NCBI RefSeq assembly: GCF_000383955.1 | Contig: NZ_KB913013.1 | Location: 663,694-727,693, forward strand | Source of the DNA: Rudanella lutea DSM 19387 | Lineage (GTDB): Bacteria; Bacteroidota; Bacteroidia; Cytophagales; Spirosomataceae | DNA length: 64,000 nt | Direction of reading: 5' to 3' | In this document: positions 1 to 10,354 of the stretch, in pieces | How the letters are laid out: each line of letters begins with the position of its first letter | How positions within the stretch are numbered: the first letter of the stretch is position 1 | Program-made: the position numbers and the translations under genes | The notes under the pieces: model-generated | Database searches by the model: none | The model's input: the letters and a program-made list of their open reading frames with translations, nothing else | Told to the model about the DNA's origin: nothing

Positions 1-1
1 T

Positions 2-94
2 GTCTTGATGCCGATTATCGTGGGAGGTCTGGCTACGTTTGGGCTGTACGCACTTCAGGGCGAGTACAGCGACGGGGCCAGCCGAAATGAGTAG
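2..94 (+). CDS. C-terminal fragment of a probable membrane transporter (5' end outside window)
   Basis: An open frame runs from the left edge to a TAG stop at 92-94 and gives about 30 residues. A hydrophobic stretch (VLMPIIVGGLATFGLYAL) is followed by a short polar tail (QGEYSDGASRNE). That is the look of a last transmembrane helix with a hydrophilic C-terminus. A strong terminator follows directly at 139-168, so this gene ends its own transcript before the next block begins. The neighbouring carboxylate-sensing genes make a transporter plausible, but the fragment is too short to assign a family. Confidence 0.5.
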   Translation, partial: VLMPIIVGGLATFGLYALQGEYSDGASRNE

Positions 95-138
95 GGTTTC
101 TGGCTAACCGTCAGAAAATCGGATTGGAAGATACAGGC

Positions 139-168
139 AAACGCTGCACCCGACTGGGTGCAGCGTTT
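139..168 (+). terminator. Rho-independent terminator after the left-edge gene
   Basis: A perfect 13-bp stem (139-151 with 156-168) closes a 4-base loop (GACT). The A-rich left foot pairs with the T-rich right foot. It separates the left-edge gene from the 70-aa gene that starts at 217. Confidence 0.8.
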
Positions 169-216
169 CTATCCCGACCCGACCTTCAGCGCTTGTTCTA
201 CTCACCGTAACTTGTC

Positions 217-429
217 ATGAAAACGAAGCGGCTACTTTTCATCAGTCTCCTGTTTGCAGTACTCCTCAACGAACCAGTACTATCAATTGTGAACCAGCCC
301 CGGTTGCTGGCCGGGATTCCGCTCACGTATGCCTATATTTTGCTGGTTTGGGGGCTGATGATTATCGTACTCGTGGCTGTTTTAAATAAACACCAGAACA
401 CCGACGACTCGCCCCACGCCGATGAATAG
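217..429 (+). CDS. 70-aa membrane protein, DUF3311-like, paired with the SLC5-STAC kinase
   Basis: A small protein with two predicted transmembrane helices (about residues 6-24 and 37-58) and a charged C-terminus (NKHQNTDDSPHADE). The pattern N-E-P ... P-R-L-x-A-G-I-P-L-T-Y before a second helix recalls DUF3311-type small proteins that accompany sodium:solute symporters; this is a resemblance from memory. Its stop codon overlaps the start of the next gene (ATG at 422, stop 427-429), so the two are translationally coupled. I infer an accessory subunit of the symporter-like sensor domain. There is no catalytic motif. The function is not proven. Confidence 0.7.
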   Translation: MKTKRLLFISLLFAVLLNEPVLSIVNQPRLLAGIPLTYAYILLVWGLMIIVLVAVLNKHQNTDDSPHADE

Positions 430-3190
430 CCTTATTCTCCTCTTCGTATCGGCGGGGTACCTGTGTCTGCTCTTTGTGATTGCCGACATTGCCGAGCGCC
501 GAAGTCGCACCGGCCGGAGTCTGGTCAATAATCCGTACATCTATTCGCTGTCGCTGGCGGTGTACTGCACCGCCTGGACGTTCTACGGCAGCGTGGGCCG
601 GGCCGCCGAACAGGGCGTCCAATTCCTGCCGGTCTACATCGGCCCAACACTCACCGCTCCGCTCTGGTGGATTATCCTGCGCAAGATTATCCGAATCTGC
701 AAGCAACAGCGCATCACCAACATTGCCGATTTTATCTCGGCCCGCTACGGCAAAAGCCGGGGGCTGGGGGTCTTTGTCACGGTTCTCTGCCTGGTGGGTA
801 TTATTCCCTACATTTCGATTCAGATCAAGGCCATATCGGGCAGCCTATCCGTGCTCTCGGGCAGAACCGATGGGTACGACGAAAGCCTTTTCCTGACCGA
901 CCCTGCCTTTTACACCACCCTGCTACTCGGTACTTTCACCATTCTGTTTGGTACCCGAACGCTCGAAGCGACCGAGCGGCACGAGGGCATGGTAACGGCC
1001 ATTGCGTTTGAGTCGCTGGTAAAATTGGTGGCATTTGTGGCCCTGGGGGTGTTTGTCACATTCGGGCTGTTCGATGGGCCCGTAAGTATTTTTAGCCGGG
1101 CGCTGGAGATGCCCGCGCTGAGGGAGCAATTCACGTTTGGCCCCGGTCACACCACCGGCGACTGGTTCTGGAACTGCCTCATGTCGATGGCGGCCGTTCT
1201 GTTCCTGCCCCGTCAGTTTCAGGTGGCTGTGGTCGAAAACGTCAACGAGAAGCACCTCGACCGGGCTATCTGGCTGTTTCCGCTGTATCTGTTTGTGATT
1301 AATCTATTTGTGCTGCCGCTTGCCTTTGGGGGCCATATTTTACTGGCCGATCTGCCCATTCATGCCGATAGCTACGTGCTCATGCTCCCGGTTCAGTACG
1401 GGCAGAAAGGGCTCGCCTTGCTGGCTTACATGGGCGGTTTCTCGGCCGCAACCGGCATGATTATCGTCGAAACGATTGCCCTGAGCGTGATGGTGAGCAA
1501 CAACGTGGTGATGCCGCTGGTGATTGGGCGGCCGAGCTGGCAGAGCCGGGTGGGTACGGGTTCGTTTGTAATCAATACCCGCCGAATTACCATTCTGGTG
1601 TTTCTGCTGATGGCGTATCTGTACTACCGGGGGGTATCACACCACTTCTCACTCGTTTCCGTTGGCCTTATTTCATTTGCGGCCGTCGCCCAGTTTTTGC
1701 CGGCTGTTATTGGCGGTTTGTTCTGGAAAGGGGGTAACCTGACGGGTGCCCGCCTTGGCTTGTGGGCAGGTAGTCTGATCTGGTTTTACACCCTGGTGTT
1801 ACCCACGCTGGTACCGGCTTTGTTACCCGCCGACCTGCTTACCCACGGCCCCTTCGGCATCGGGTGGCTACGGCCCCAGAATCTTTTCGGGCTGAACACA
1901 CTCGAACCCATTGCCCACGGTATGTTCTGGTCGCTGCTGGTCAATACCATCGGATATTTGTGGGGATCTGTCAACTGGCCCCAATCGTCAATCGAATACA
2001 ATCAGGCCATCTTGTTCGTCGATATTTTTAAACTTTCGCGAGCTATCGACAACTCAGTGGTCTGGCGGGGTAAAGTGCTCATTGCCGACCTACGCTCCCT
2101 GCTCACCACCTTTTTCGGCCCCGAACGCGCCAACCGGGCCATCCATCGGTACGTCACCACCGATGAGTCGGCCACGCCCAAAAGCCTGTACGCCGACGCC
2201 CAATTAGTAACCTACACCGAGCGGGTACTGGCCGGAGCCATCGGCACCGCTTCGGCCCGTACGCTGGTGGCTTCGGTGGCAAAAGAAGAGCCTATTCTGG
2301 TCGATGAGATGATTCGGATTCTGAAATCGTCGCAGGAACTGATCCTGGTCAACAAGGAGTTGAAACGCAAATCGGTTGAACTCGAACGCACCACCCGCCA
2401 ACTGAGCGAAGCCAACGAGCGGCTCAAAGCAGCCGATATGCACAAAGACGATTTTTTGTCGACGGTGACACACGAGATCCGTACGCCCATCACCTCCATT
2501 CGGGCGCTGACCGAAATTGTGCACGACACCCCCGACATGGACCCCGACGCCCGGCAGCACTTTCTGGGGACCGTCATTAAAGAATCGGAGCGGCTCACCC
2601 GGCTCATCAATCAGGTGCTCGATCTGGAGCGAATCGAGTCGGGTCGGTACCAGCTCTCGCCCGAGCGGCTCTACCTGCCCGAACTGGTGAGCGAGGCCGT
2701 CGAGGCTGTTGAACCACTGGCGACCGAGAAAGAAATCCCGATCCGGGTCGATACCCAGGCCGGGCCAACCGATCATGTACTGGGCGACCGCGACCGGCTG
2801 ATGGAGGTAATCGTGAATCTGCTGTCCAACGCCATCAAGTATTCCGACCGGGCCGCCGGGCCAATCATCATCACCACCCGTACCGATGAGGAGTCTTTAC
2901 TGGTTTCCGTACAGGATAAGGGTATCGGCATCGACCCCGCGCATCAGGAGTTGATCTTTGAGAAGTTTTACCAGACGCACGCCGTCCGACAAACCGACAA
3001 AGGAAGCGGCCGATCCGCCAAATCGGGCCGGGTTCTGAAAAGCAGCGGCCTCGGCTTAGCCATTACCCAGCGAATTATTCATTTGCATCAGGGGACAATC
3101 ACATTAGAAAGTAAGTTAGGCGAAGGAAGTTGCTTTACCGTTCGACTACCATTGGCTCCGGGAGGGGCTGTCACTTATGAAAAACACTAA
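422..3190 (+). CDS. SLC5 symporter-STAC-histidine kinase hybrid sensor (CbrA-like)
   Basis: A 922-aa membrane sensor kinase. Residues about 1-535 form a sodium:solute symporter (SLC5/PutP) domain with some 13 hydrophobic segments. Residues about 560-620 match the STAC linker, including L-A-G-A-I-G-T-A-S-A-R-T. A coiled-coil stretch follows (about 635-680). The DHp H-box is HEIRTPI with His684 as the phosphorylated residue. The HATPase domain shows N-box NLLSNAIKYS, G1 DKGIGID and G2 GLGLAI. No PAS domain is visible, unlike Pseudomonas CbrA. The gene overlaps the 70-aa gene before it and the receiver gene after it. The downstream acyl-CoA synthetases suggest it senses, and perhaps transports, a short-chain carboxylate; that substrate is inferred. 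Confidence 0.92.
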   Translation: MNSLILLFVSAGYLCLLFVIADIAERRSRTGRSLVNNPYIYSLSLAVYCTAWTFYGSVGRAAEQGVQFLPVYIGPTLTAPLWWIILRKIIRICKQQRITNIADFISARYGKSRGLGVFVTVLCLVGIIPYISIQIKAISGSLSVLSGRTDGYDESLFLTDPAFYTTLLLGTFTILFGTRTLEATERHEGMVTAIAFESLVKLVAFVALGVFVTFGLFDGPVSIFSRALEMPALREQFTFGPGHTTGDWFWNCLMSMAAVLFLPRQFQVAVVENVNEKHLDRAIWLFPLYLFVINLFVLPLAFGGHILLADLPIHADSYVLMLPVQYGQKGLALLAYMGGFSAATGMIIVETIALSVMVSNNVVMPLVIGRPSWQSRVGTGSFVINTRRITILVFLLMAYLYYRGVSHHFSLVSVGLISFAAVAQFLPAVIGGLFWKGGNLTGARLGLWAGSLIWFYTLVLPTLVPALLPADLLTHGPFGIGWLRPQNLFGLNTLEPIAHGMFWSLLVNTIGYLWGSVNWPQSSIEYNQAILFVDIFKLSRAIDNSVVWRGKVLIADLRSLLTTFFGPERANRAIHRYVTTDESATPKSLYADAQLVTYTERVLAGAIGTASARTLVASVAKEEPILVDEMIRILKSSQELILVNKELKRKSVELERTTRQLSEANERLKAADMHKDDFLSTVTHEIRTPITSIRALTEIVHDTPDMDPDARQHFLGTVIKESERLTRLINQVLDLERIESGRYQLSPERLYLPELVSEAVEAVEPLATEKEIPIRVDTQAGPTDHVLGDRDRLMEVIVNLLSNAIKYSDRAAGPIIITTRTDEESLLVSVQDKGIGIDPAHQELIFEKFYQTHAVRQTDKGSGRSAKSGRVLKSSGLGLAITQRIIHLHQGTITLESKLGEGSCFTVRLPLAPGGAVTYEKH

Positions 3191-3551
3191 GTTCACCGTA
3201 CTCATTGCCGACGACGAACCGAATATTCTCTTGTCGCTGGAGTTTTTGATGAAGAAAGAAGGGTACCGGGTGCTGATTGCCCGCGACGGGGCCGAAGCCT
3301 ACGAGCTGATTCAGCGCGAGAAACCCGACTTGCTTTTACTCGACATTATGATGCCGCACATGAATGGATACGAGCTTTGCCAGTTTGTGAAGCAGTCGCC
3401 CGAGCATCAGCACGGGAAAGTCATTTTTCTGAGTGCCAAAAGCCGCGAGTCCGAAATTCAGAAGGGGTACGATGCCGGCGCCGACCTGTACCTGCCCAAG
3501 CCGTTCTCGACCCGCGAGTTAATGGCCAAAGCGCATGAATTGCTGGCGTAA
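3177..3551 (+). CDS. Single-domain response regulator (CheY-like)
   Basis: A 124-aa stand-alone receiver. Acidic pocket Asp12-Asp13, phospho-acceptor Asp56 in LLLLDIMMPHMNG, Ser86 at the Thr/Ser switch position and Lys108 in LPKPFS are all present, so phosphorylation should work normally. There is no DNA-binding output domain. Its ATG lies inside the end of the kinase gene (14-base overlap), which marks it as the cognate partner. With no effector domain it must act by protein contact or pass phosphate onward; the target is not in this window. Confidence 0.93.
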   Translation: MKNTKFTVLIADDEPNILLSLEFLMKKEGYRVLIARDGAEAYELIQREKPDLLLLDIMMPHMNGYELCQFVKQSPEHQHGKVIFLSAKSRESEIQKGYDAGADLYLPKPFSTRELMAKAHELLA

Positions 3552-3604
3552 GGCCATGTATTGTTTTTTGTTTTTGCCTGTTGGGCCTAAAACCACATTC
3601 CGGT

Positions 3605-5542
3605 ATGTTGCCAACCTCCTACACCACCGCCCATGAGCGTAGCCTGAACGACCCGGCCGGTTTCTGGCAGGCCGAGGCCCGGGCCATACCCTGGGTGCAG
3701 TTTCCCGAACAGATTCTGTCGGCCGATGCGCACGGCTACCCACGTTGGTTTGCCGATGGTGTTCTGAACACCTGCTATGCCGCACTGGACTATCACGTCG
3801 AAAACGGCCGGGCCGACCAAACCGCCCTGATCTACGATTCGCCAGTAACGGGTACCGTGCGCCGGTACAGCTACCGCGAGATGCTGGACAAAGTGGCCCA
3901 ACTGGCCGGGGCGTTCCGGCAACTGGGCGTAGGCCCCGGCGATACTGTGGTGATTTACATGCCCATGGTACCCGAAGCCGCGTTTGCCATGTTGGCCTGC
4001 GCCCGCATCGGGGCTATTCACTCGGTGGTGTTTGGCGGCTTTGCGCCCCACGAACTGGCCCTGCGCATCAACGATGCCCAACCAAAGCTGATTCTGTCGG
4101 CCTCGTGCGGCATTGAGTTCGACCGGGTGATTCCGTACAAGCCCCTGCTCGACGAGGCTATTCGGCAGGCCACCCACCAACCAGACCATTGCCTCATTCT
4201 GCAACGGCGCGAATGTACGGCGTCGATGGAGGCCGGGCGCGACCTCGACTGGGCCCAGACCGTTGCCGGTGCTACACCCACCGAACCCGTACCCGTAAAC
4301 GCCACCGATCCGCTGTATATTCTGTATACCTCGGGCACAACGGGCAAACCCAAAGGCATTGTGCGCGACCACGGTGGGCATGCCGTGGCGCTCCGGTACA
4401 GCCTCAAAGCAGTGTACAACGTGGAGCCCGGCGACGTATTCTGGGCAGCCTCGGACCTGGGCTGGGCCGTGGGGCACAGCTACATCGTGTACGCCCCTTT
4501 GCTGGGCGGCTGTACGAGCCTATTGTACGAGGGTAAGCCCGTCCGGACGCCCGATGCCGGAGCTTTCTGGCGGGTGATTGAACAGCACCAGGTAAACGTC
4601 TTTTTTGCCGCGCCCACCGCGTTCCGGGCCATTCGCAAAGAAGACCCGGATGGCAAACTCCGCCACCGCTACAACCTGGGCTCGTTACGCACGATTTTCG
4701 TAGCTGGCGAACGCTGCGACCCGCCCACGTTGCACTGGCTCGAAGCGGTGTCGGGCGTACCGGTTATCGATCACTGGTGGCAAACCGAATCGGGCTGGCC
4801 GATGCTCTCCAACCCGATGGGTATTAGCCCGATGCCCGTGAAAGCCGGGTCGGCTACGGTGCCCGTTTGCGGGTACGACCTCCGAATTCTCGACGAAGCC
4901 GGGGAGCCCCTCGGCCCCAATCAGGAAGGATTCGTTTGCCTGAAACTACCCCTGCCACCGGGTTGCCTGCCTACCCTTTGGCGCGACCCGGAGCGGTTCA
5001 GGCAGTCGTACCTGAGCCGGTTTCCGGGGTACTACCTCTCCGGCGATGGCGGCTATATCGACGAAGACGGCTACGTGTTTATCATGGGCCGGGTCGATGA
5101 CGTGATTAATGTAGCCGGGCACCGGTTGTCGACGGGCGAAATGGAAGAACTCGTGGGCAGTCACCCGGCTGTAGCCGAATGCGCTGTGGTGGGGCTGGCC
5201 TGTTCCCTGCGTGGTCAACGCCCGGTCGGTTTTGTGGTTCTGAAAGACGACTGGGGCAAAACCCCGGATGAGGCTCTTCCCGCAGCCGAAACATCCCGCA
5301 CAGTCGAAGACGAACTGGTCACGTTGATCCGCGATCAGATTGGGGCGGTGGCTTATTTTCGGCAGGCCGTCATTGTGAAACGATTGCCCAAAACCCGGTC
5401 GGGCAAAATCCTACGAAAGACCATCCGTCAACTAGCTGATGGCGAATCGTTTGCGGTACCCTCGACCATCGATGACCCCGTGATTCTGGACGAAATCCGG
5501 GCAGAATTGGCCGCACGGGGCATCGGCCTTGCTTTTGAATAA
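3605..5542 (+). CDS. Propionyl-CoA/acetyl-CoA synthetase (PrpE-type)
   Basis: A 645-aa AMP-forming acyl-CoA synthetase that activates a short-chain acid with ATP and CoA. I choose the ATG at 3605; the open frame extends to a TTG at 3581 but adds no conserved sequence. The N-terminal signature [18 protein letters not shown] is typical of PrpE rather than Acs. The P-loop [10 protein letters not shown] starts at Thr242. The C-terminal KTRSGK carries Lys601, the adenylation lysine that is acetylated in Acs/PrpE. It lies 53 bases after the receiver gene and probably shares its transcript. Propionate is the best guess for substrate; acetate is possible. Confidence 0.88.
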   Translation: MLPTSYTTAHERSLNDPAGFWQAEARAIPWVQFPEQILSADAHGYPRWFADGVLNTCYAALDYHVENGRADQTALIYDSPVTGTVRRYSYREMLDKVAQLAGAFRQLGVGPGDTVVIYMPMVPEAAFAMLACARIGAIHSVVFGGFAPHELALRINDAQPKLILSASCGIEFDRVIPYKPLLDEAIRQATHQPDHCLILQRRECTASMEAGRDLDWAQTVAGATPTEPVPVNATDPLYILYTSGTTGKPKGIVRDHGGHAVALRYSLKAVYNVEPGDVFWAASDLGWAVGHSYIVYAPLLGGCTSLLYEGKPVRTPDAGAFWRVIEQHQVNVFFAAPTAFRAIRKEDPDGKLRHRYNLGSLRTIFVAGERCDPPTLHWLEAVSGVPVIDHWWQTESGWPMLSNPMGISPMPVKAGSATVPVCGYDLRILDEAGEPLGPNQEGFVCLKLPLPPGCLPTLWRDPERFRQSYLSRFPGYYLSGDGGYIDEDGYVFIMGRVDDVINVAGHRLSTGEMEELVGSHPAVAECAVVGLACSLRGQRPVGFVVLKDDWGKTPDEALPAAETSRTVEDELVTLIRDQIGAVAYFRQAVIVKRLPKTRSGKILRKTIRQLADGESFAVPSTIDDPVILDEIRAELAARGIGLAFE

Positions 5543-5578
5543 TTTTTTCTGTCGGTACGCAGCGGGGGCAGAACCCCT

Positions 5579-5586
5579 TTATTTTG
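5579..5586 (+). promoter_or_regulatory. Possible acs promoter, -7 element
   Basis: TTATTTTG followed by CAG is one mismatch from the Bacteroidota -7 consensus TANNTTTG and lies 54 bases before the acs start. No good TTTG element is seen at the proper spacing. It would give acs an own promoter inside the block. Confidence 0.28.
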
Positions 5587-5640
5587 CAGCCTAACCACCC
5601 CAACGCGTTCCGACGCCATCCATCTATACAAAAACCTACT

Positions 5641-7545
5641 ATGAATTTTCAGCTTAAAACCTTTGCCGAGTACGAAGCAGCCTACCAGAAAAGCGTATCC
5701 GATCCCGAAGCCTTCTGGGCCGAGGTAGCCTCGGAGTTTAAATGGCGCAAACCCTGGACCAAAACCCTGCAATGGAACTTCGAAGAACCCAACGTGAAGT
5801 GGTTTCAGGGCGGTAAACTGAATATTACCGAAAACTGCCTCGACCGGCACCTCGAAACCCGCGCCGACCAACCGGCGATTATCTGGGAGCCTAACGACCC
5901 GCACGAGTCTGGCGTGACGCTCACCTACCGGATGCTGCACGATCAGGTATGCCGGATGGCCAACGTCCTGAAACGTAACGGCGTAGCCAAAGGCGACCGC
6001 GTTTGTATCTACCTCCCCATGGTACCCGAACTGGCCATTGCCGTATTGGCCTGCGCCCGCATTGGAGCCGTTCACTCGGTGGTGTTTGGTGGTTTCTCGG
6101 CCCAAAGTATTGCCGACCGGATCAACGACGCCAAATGCCGACTCGTGATTACGGCCGATGGCGCCTACCGGGGCAACAAAGAAATTCCGCTCAAGAGCGT
6201 GGTCGACGACGCCCTCATCGGGTGCCCGAGCGTGGAGCGCGTAGTGGTCATGACCCGCACCCGCACCCCGGTGGCTATGCTCAAAGGCCGCGACGTCTGG
6301 ATGGAGCAGGAGCTGAAACAGGTTACAGCCGACTGCCCTGCCGAAGAGATGGACGCCGAAGATATGCTGTTTATCCTGTACACCTCCGGCTCAACGGGTA
6401 AGCCCAAGGGCGTGGTGCATACCTGCGGGGGTTACATGGTGTACGCGGCATACACGTTTGCTAACGTGTTCCAGTACAAAGAAAAACAGGTGCATTTCTG
6501 TACCGCTGATATTGGCTGGATTACGGGCCACAGCTACATTGTATACGGCCCGCTGGCCTGCGGAGCAACCACCCTGCTATTTGAGGGTGTGCCTACCTGG
6601 CCCGATGCCGGGCGGTTCTGGGAGATTGTCGACAAGCACAAGGTGAATATTCTGTACACGGCCCCCACGGCCATCCGGTCTCTGATGAGCTTCGGGCTGG
6701 AGCCGGTGCAGAAACACGACCTGAGCAGCCTGGAGGTACTGGGCTCAGTAGGCGAACCCATCAACGCCGAGGCCTGGCATTGGTACGACGATAACATCGG
6801 CAAAAACCGCTGCCCGATTGTAGACACCTGGTGGCAGACCGAAAATGGCGGCATCCTGATTTCACCTCTGGCGGGTCTGACCAAGACCAAGCCAACCTAC
6901 GCTACCCTGCCCCTGCCGGGTGTGCAACCGGTACTGGTCGATGAAAACGGGACCGTTATCGAGGGCAACGGCGTGTCGGGCAACCTCTGCATCAAGTTCC
7001 CCTGGCCGGGTATGCTCCGTACCACCTACGGCGACCATGAGCGTTGCCGCCAAACGTACTTCTCTACTTACCCCGGCATGTACTTCACAGGCGACGGCTG
7101 TCTGCGCGACGAAGATGGCTACTACCGGATTACGGGCCGCGTCGACGACGTGTTGAACGTATCGGGCCACCGGATTGGCACGGCGGAAGTCGAAAACGCC
7201 ATCAACATGCACACGGGCGTGGTGGAGAGCGCCGTGGTGGGCTATCCGCACGACATCAAAGGGCAGGGCATCTACGCCTACGTGATTACGGAAGCCCTCC
7301 CCGCCGACCACGATGCCGACCTGACCAAGCGCGACATTCTGGCCACCGTTACCCGCGTGATTGGGCCTATTGCCAAGCCCGACAAGATTCAGTTTGTGAC
7401 GGGCCTGCCCAAAACGCGCTCCGGCAAGATCATGCGCCGGATTCTCCGCAAAATTGCCGAGGGCGACGTGAACAACCTCGGCGACACCACAACCCTCCTC
7501 GACCCGGCCGTAGTGGACGAGATCAAGGCAGGGGCGCTGGTGTAG
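5641..7545 (+). CDS. acs: Acetyl-CoA synthetase
   Basis: A 634-aa AMP-forming acetate:CoA ligase converting acetate, ATP and CoA to acetyl-CoA in the cytoplasm. I choose the ATG at 5641 ([16 protein letters not shown]); upstream in-frame codons are spacer. Motifs include P-loop [18 protein letters not shown] in the acyl pocket region, [15 protein letters not shown], and [11 protein letters not shown] with the conserved acetylatable Lys596. Length fits the family (about 650). It follows the PrpE-type gene by 98 bases and is closed by a terminator at 7580-7613. Adjacency to a symporter-type sensor kinase suggests acetate-responsive control. Confidence 0.95.
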   Translation: MNFQLKTFAEYEAAYQKSVSDPEAFWAEVASEFKWRKPWTKTLQWNFEEPNVKWFQGGKLNITENCLDRHLETRADQPAIIWEPNDPHESGVTLTYRMLHDQVCRMANVLKRNGVAKGDRVCIYLPMVPELAIAVLACARIGAVHSVVFGGFSAQSIADRINDAKCRLVITADGAYRGNKEIPLKSVVDDALIGCPSVERVVVMTRTRTPVAMLKGRDVWMEQELKQVTADCPAEEMDAEDMLFILYTSGSTGKPKGVVHTCGGYMVYAAYTFANVFQYKEKQVHFCTADIGWITGHSYIVYGPLACGATTLLFEGVPTWPDAGRFWEIVDKHKVNILYTAPTAIRSLMSFGLEPVQKHDLSSLEVLGSVGEPINAEAWHWYDDNIGKNRCPIVDTWWQTENGGILISPLAGLTKTKPTYATLPLPGVQPVLVDENGTVIEGNGVSGNLCIKFPWPGMLRTTYGDHERCRQTYFSTYPGMYFTGDGCLRDEDGYYRITGRVDDVLNVSGHRIGTAEVENAINMHTGVVESAVVGYPHDIKGQGIYAYVITEALPADHDADLTKRDILATVTRVIGPIAKPDKIQFVTGLPKTRSGKIMRRILRKIAEGDVNNLGDTTTLLDPAVVDEIKAGALV

Positions 7546-7579
7546 CTTTATCATGCTGAGAAGCGAAGCATCTTCACTA

Positions 7580-7613
7580 CAAATACGCCGGGCTGCGAGG
7601 TCCGGCGTATTTG
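7580..7613 (+). terminator. Terminator after acs
   Basis: A perfect 12-bp stem, CAAATACGCCGG with CCGGCGTATTTG, and a 10-base loop, followed by TTATATTT. It ends the carboxylate block. Confidence 0.7.
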
Positions 7614-7730
7614 TTATATTTGAAGGGAATGTTACGCTCACAACAAAAATAATTACCCACCTGTAAGCCACTTAACATTCTGCGAGCAGATCAACTCTCT
7701 CCTTACATTATTCCTAAAACAACCTCTCTT

Positions 7731-8459
7731 ATGCATCTTCCTCCCAAGTTTCTTACCCTGATTTTCTGGCTAACCGCCCCCCTCACCCACCTCCACGCCC
7801 AAAATACACTCACAGCCAAAGAGAAAGCCGACGGCTGGCAACTGCTCTTCAACGGGCGCAACACGCAGGGCTGGCACACCTACAACGGCAAAGGGGTTGG
7901 GGCCGCCTGGCAGATTCAGGATAACGCTCTGCACCTTTCGGTACCTAACCGGGTAGGCAACAAAGCCGCCAACGGGGGCGATCTGGTAACCGACGCGACC
8001 TTTACCGGCGATTTTGAATTCAAAGCCGACTGGAAAGTTGACCGGCTCACCAACAGCGGTATCTTTTTCTTCGTGCAGGAGTCGCCCACACACAAAAACG
8101 TGTATGATACGGGGCTGGAACTACAGGTACTCGACAACGCGATTTATGGCGAAGCCGACGAAAACAAACACCGGGCAGGCGACTTTTTCGGCGTTGCCAA
8201 CGCTCGGGTGCGGGAGGTTAACCCGGTCGGCTCGTGGAATCAGGTGTATGTCAAGAAGCAGAAAAACCGGCTGACCGTAACCCTCAACGGCTTTACCATT
8301 CATGAGTTCGACCTGAATGGGGCCGATTGGAAATCGCGCCTGTCGGGCAGTAAACTGAAAGACGCGCCCATTGGCAAGGGGTTGTTTGCCGGGCGTATCG
8401 GATTACAGGACTGGGGCAGCCCCGTCTGGTTCCGAAACATCAAAATTCGGCGATTGTAA
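7731..8459 (+). CDS. Secreted DUF1080 (3-keto-disaccharide hydrolase family) protein
   Basis: A 242-aa protein with a signal peptide (hydrophobic core 9-18, likely cleavage after HLHA, residue 23). The mature part is one DUF1080 jelly-roll domain: GWQLLFNGRNTQGWHTYNG near the start, DFEFKADWKV and NSGIFFF mid-domain, and a terminal WFRNIKIRRL strand. Characterised DUF1080 proteins hydrolyse 3-keto-glycosides in the periplasm or at the surface. It stands alone between a terminator and the catalase gene. A second DUF1080 protein is encoded at 11544-12458. Substrate unknown. Confidence 0.87.
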   Translation: MHLPPKFLTLIFWLTAPLTHLHAQNTLTAKEKADGWQLLFNGRNTQGWHTYNGKGVGAAWQIQDNALHLSVPNRVGNKAANGGDLVTDATFTGDFEFKADWKVDRLTNSGIFFFVQESPTHKNVYDTGLELQVLDNAIYGEADENKHRAGDFFGVANARVREVNPVGSWNQVYVKKQKNRLTVTLNGFTIHEFDLNGADWKSRLSGSKLKDAPIGKGLFAGRIGLQDWGSPVWFRNIKIRRL

Positions 8460-8570
8460 CACCCGCCCATCCTCTGGCGCCCACTTTTTTTAGGGACCCA
8501 GAATAATCTACTAAAACACAAGACTGTATAGGGAGTTGATTCTTTGAGAACCACTTCTCCGCATACAGTT

Positions 8571-10211
8571 ATGGAAAACAACGAAAAACAAACCCCTAAC
8601 GGCCACGTGCCCCTGCCGCCTAATGGCTCAGGCCCCACCAACGGCAGTACCGAAACCGATCAGACCCTGACCACCCGGCAAGGGCACCCCATCACGGATA
8701 ACCAGAACACCCGCACGGTTGGGCGTCGGGGACCGGCCACGCTGGAAAACTACGCCTTCATCGAAAAAATCACCCACTTCGACCGCGAACGCGTACCCGA
8801 GCGGGTGGTACACGCCCGGGGAGCCGGGGCACACGGCTACTTTGAAGCCTACGGAACCGTGGGCGATGAGCCGATTAGCCAATACACCCGCGCCAAATTG
8901 TTCGGTCAAAAGGGCAAACAGACGCCGGTGTTTGTACGGTTTTCGTCGGTTATTCACGGCGGACACTCACCCGAAACCCTCCGCGATCCGCGTGGCTTTG
9001 CCGTGAAGTTTTATACCGAAGACGGCAACTGGGATTTGGTCGGCAATAACCTGAAAGTATTCTTTATCCGTGATGCTATGAAGTTTCCGGATCTGGTGCA
9101 CGCCTTCAAACCCGATCCGGTCACCAACATACAGTCGGGCGAGCGCATCTTCGATTTTATCTGCAACACGCCCGAAGCCATGCACATGATCACGTTTCTG
9201 TTTTCGCCCTGGGGCATTCCGGCCAACTACCGACAAATGCAGGGCTCAGGCGTAAACACGTACAAATGGGTAAACGAAGCCGGCGAAGCCGTGCTGGTGA
9301 AATACCATTGGGAACCTAAGCAGGGAATCCGCAACCTGACGCAGGCCGAAGCCGAACAAATTCAGGCCAAAAACTTCAACCATGCTACGCAGGACCTGTT
9401 TGATGCCATCGAGCGGGGCGACTACCCGGAGTGGGAACTTTGTGTGCAGATCATGAGCGATGACGAGCACCCCGAACTCGATTTTGATCCGCTCGACGAT
9501 ACAAAAATCTGGCCCACGGATAGGTTTCCGTTTCTGCCAGTCGGCAGAATGGTGCTGGACCGAAACCCGCAAAATTACTTTGCCGAGGTAGAGCAGGTGG
9601 CGTTTGGTACGGGGGTGCTGGTAGATGGACTGGAGTTTTCGGACGACAAGATGTTGCAGGGCCGTACCCTCTCCTACTCCGACACGCAACGGTACCGGGT
9701 GGGGGCCAATTACCTGCAACTGCCCATCAATTCTCCCAAAAAACGGGTGGCTACCAACCAACGCGATGGACAAATGGCCTACAACGTCGACATGGCACCG
9801 GGGCAAAATCCACGCGTCAACTACGAACCGTCTATTCTGGGCGGCTTGCAGGAAGCCCCAAAAAGCGGAGCCGACTACACACCCCGGTACGAAGCCAATC
9901 TGGTAAGGCAAAAAATTGATCGGCAGAACAACTTCAAACAAGCCGGCGAACGATTCCGGGCCTTTGAAGACTGGGAACGCGACGACCTGATTACGAACCT
10001 CGTAAATACCCTGAAACCCGCCGACAAACGGATTCAGGACAAAATGGTGGAGCTATTCAGTCAGTGCGATGAGGAATATGGCCGACGCGTACGGGAAGGT
10101 TTACAGGCATCTGATACCGATCAGCATACGAGCGGTCCTATCGGCAGCGCCAATACCAACGAAGCCGTTCGGCAGGCCGAAGAGCAGTCGCACACAGCTC
10201 AGCCGTATTAG
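8571..10211 (+). CDS. Heme catalase
   Basis: A 546-aa monofunctional catalase that splits H2O2 to water and oxygen. I choose the ATG at 8571 rather than a TTG at 8544. Catalytic His lies in [18 protein letters not shown], the distal Asn in [10 protein letters not shown], and the proximal heme Tyr in [15 protein letters not shown]. The first 50 or so residues are a polar, low-complexity extension ([19 protein letters not shown]) before the core. There is no signal peptide. The C-terminus (about 475-546) is polar. It sits alone and faces the minus-strand DUF1624 gene, with a long inverted repeat between them. Confidence 0.95.
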   Translation: MENNEKQTPNGHVPLPPNGSGPTNGSTETDQTLTTRQGHPITDNQNTRTVGRRGPATLENYAFIEKITHFDRERVPERVVHARGAGAHGYFEAYGTVGDEPISQYTRAKLFGQKGKQTPVFVRFSSVIHGGHSPETLRDPRGFAVKFYTEDGNWDLVGNNLKVFFIRDAMKFPDLVHAFKPDPVTNIQSGERIFDFICNTPEAMHMITFLFSPWGIPANYRQMQGSGVNTYKWVNEAGEAVLVKYHWEPKQGIRNLTQAEAEQIQAKNFNHATQDLFDAIERGDYPEWELCVQIMSDDEHPELDFDPLDDTKIWPTDRFPFLPVGRMVLDRNPQNYFAEVEQVAFGTGVLVDGLEFSDDKMLQGRTLSYSDTQRYRVGANYLQLPINSPKKRVATNQRDGQMAYNVDMAPGQNPRVNYEPSILGGLQEAPKSGADYTPRYEANLVRQKIDRQNNFKQAGERFRAFEDWERDDLITNLVNTLKPADKRIQDKMVELFSQCDEEYGRRVREGLQASDTDQHTSGPIGSANTNEAVRQAEEQSHTAQPY

Positions 10212-10230
10212 CAAACGAAACTGTCTGAGT

Positions 10231-10326
10231 GAATGCATAATGTAGAATGCACAATGTAGAATGAGCAATGATTTACAAGCTACTAATCGGCAGGGTAAAT
10301 CATTATTCATTCTACATTATGCATTC
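10231..10326. repeat. Long inverted repeat (CAATG family) between convergent genes
   Basis: GAATGCATAATGTAGAATG (10231-10249) pairs perfectly with 10308-10326. Imperfect pairing continues inward (10259-10276 with about 10290-10307), giving a hairpin with arms near 45 nt. It lies between the convergent catalase and DUF1624 genes and could end transcription both ways. Similar AATG/CAATG-rich sequence recurs at about 36841-36925 and 54657-54795. Confidence 0.75.
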
Positions 10327-10354
10327 TACACTTAACTGGCCCGGCTTGCAGGTT

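Noticed and set aside
3587-4477. 296-codon minus-strand frame inside the PrpE-type gene
   Set aside because: Antisense to a conserved enzyme and without recognisable motifs.
7615-7622. TATATTTG, an exact -7-like box
   Set aside because: It overlaps the T-rich tail of the acs terminator, has no -33 element and is over 100 bases from the next gene.
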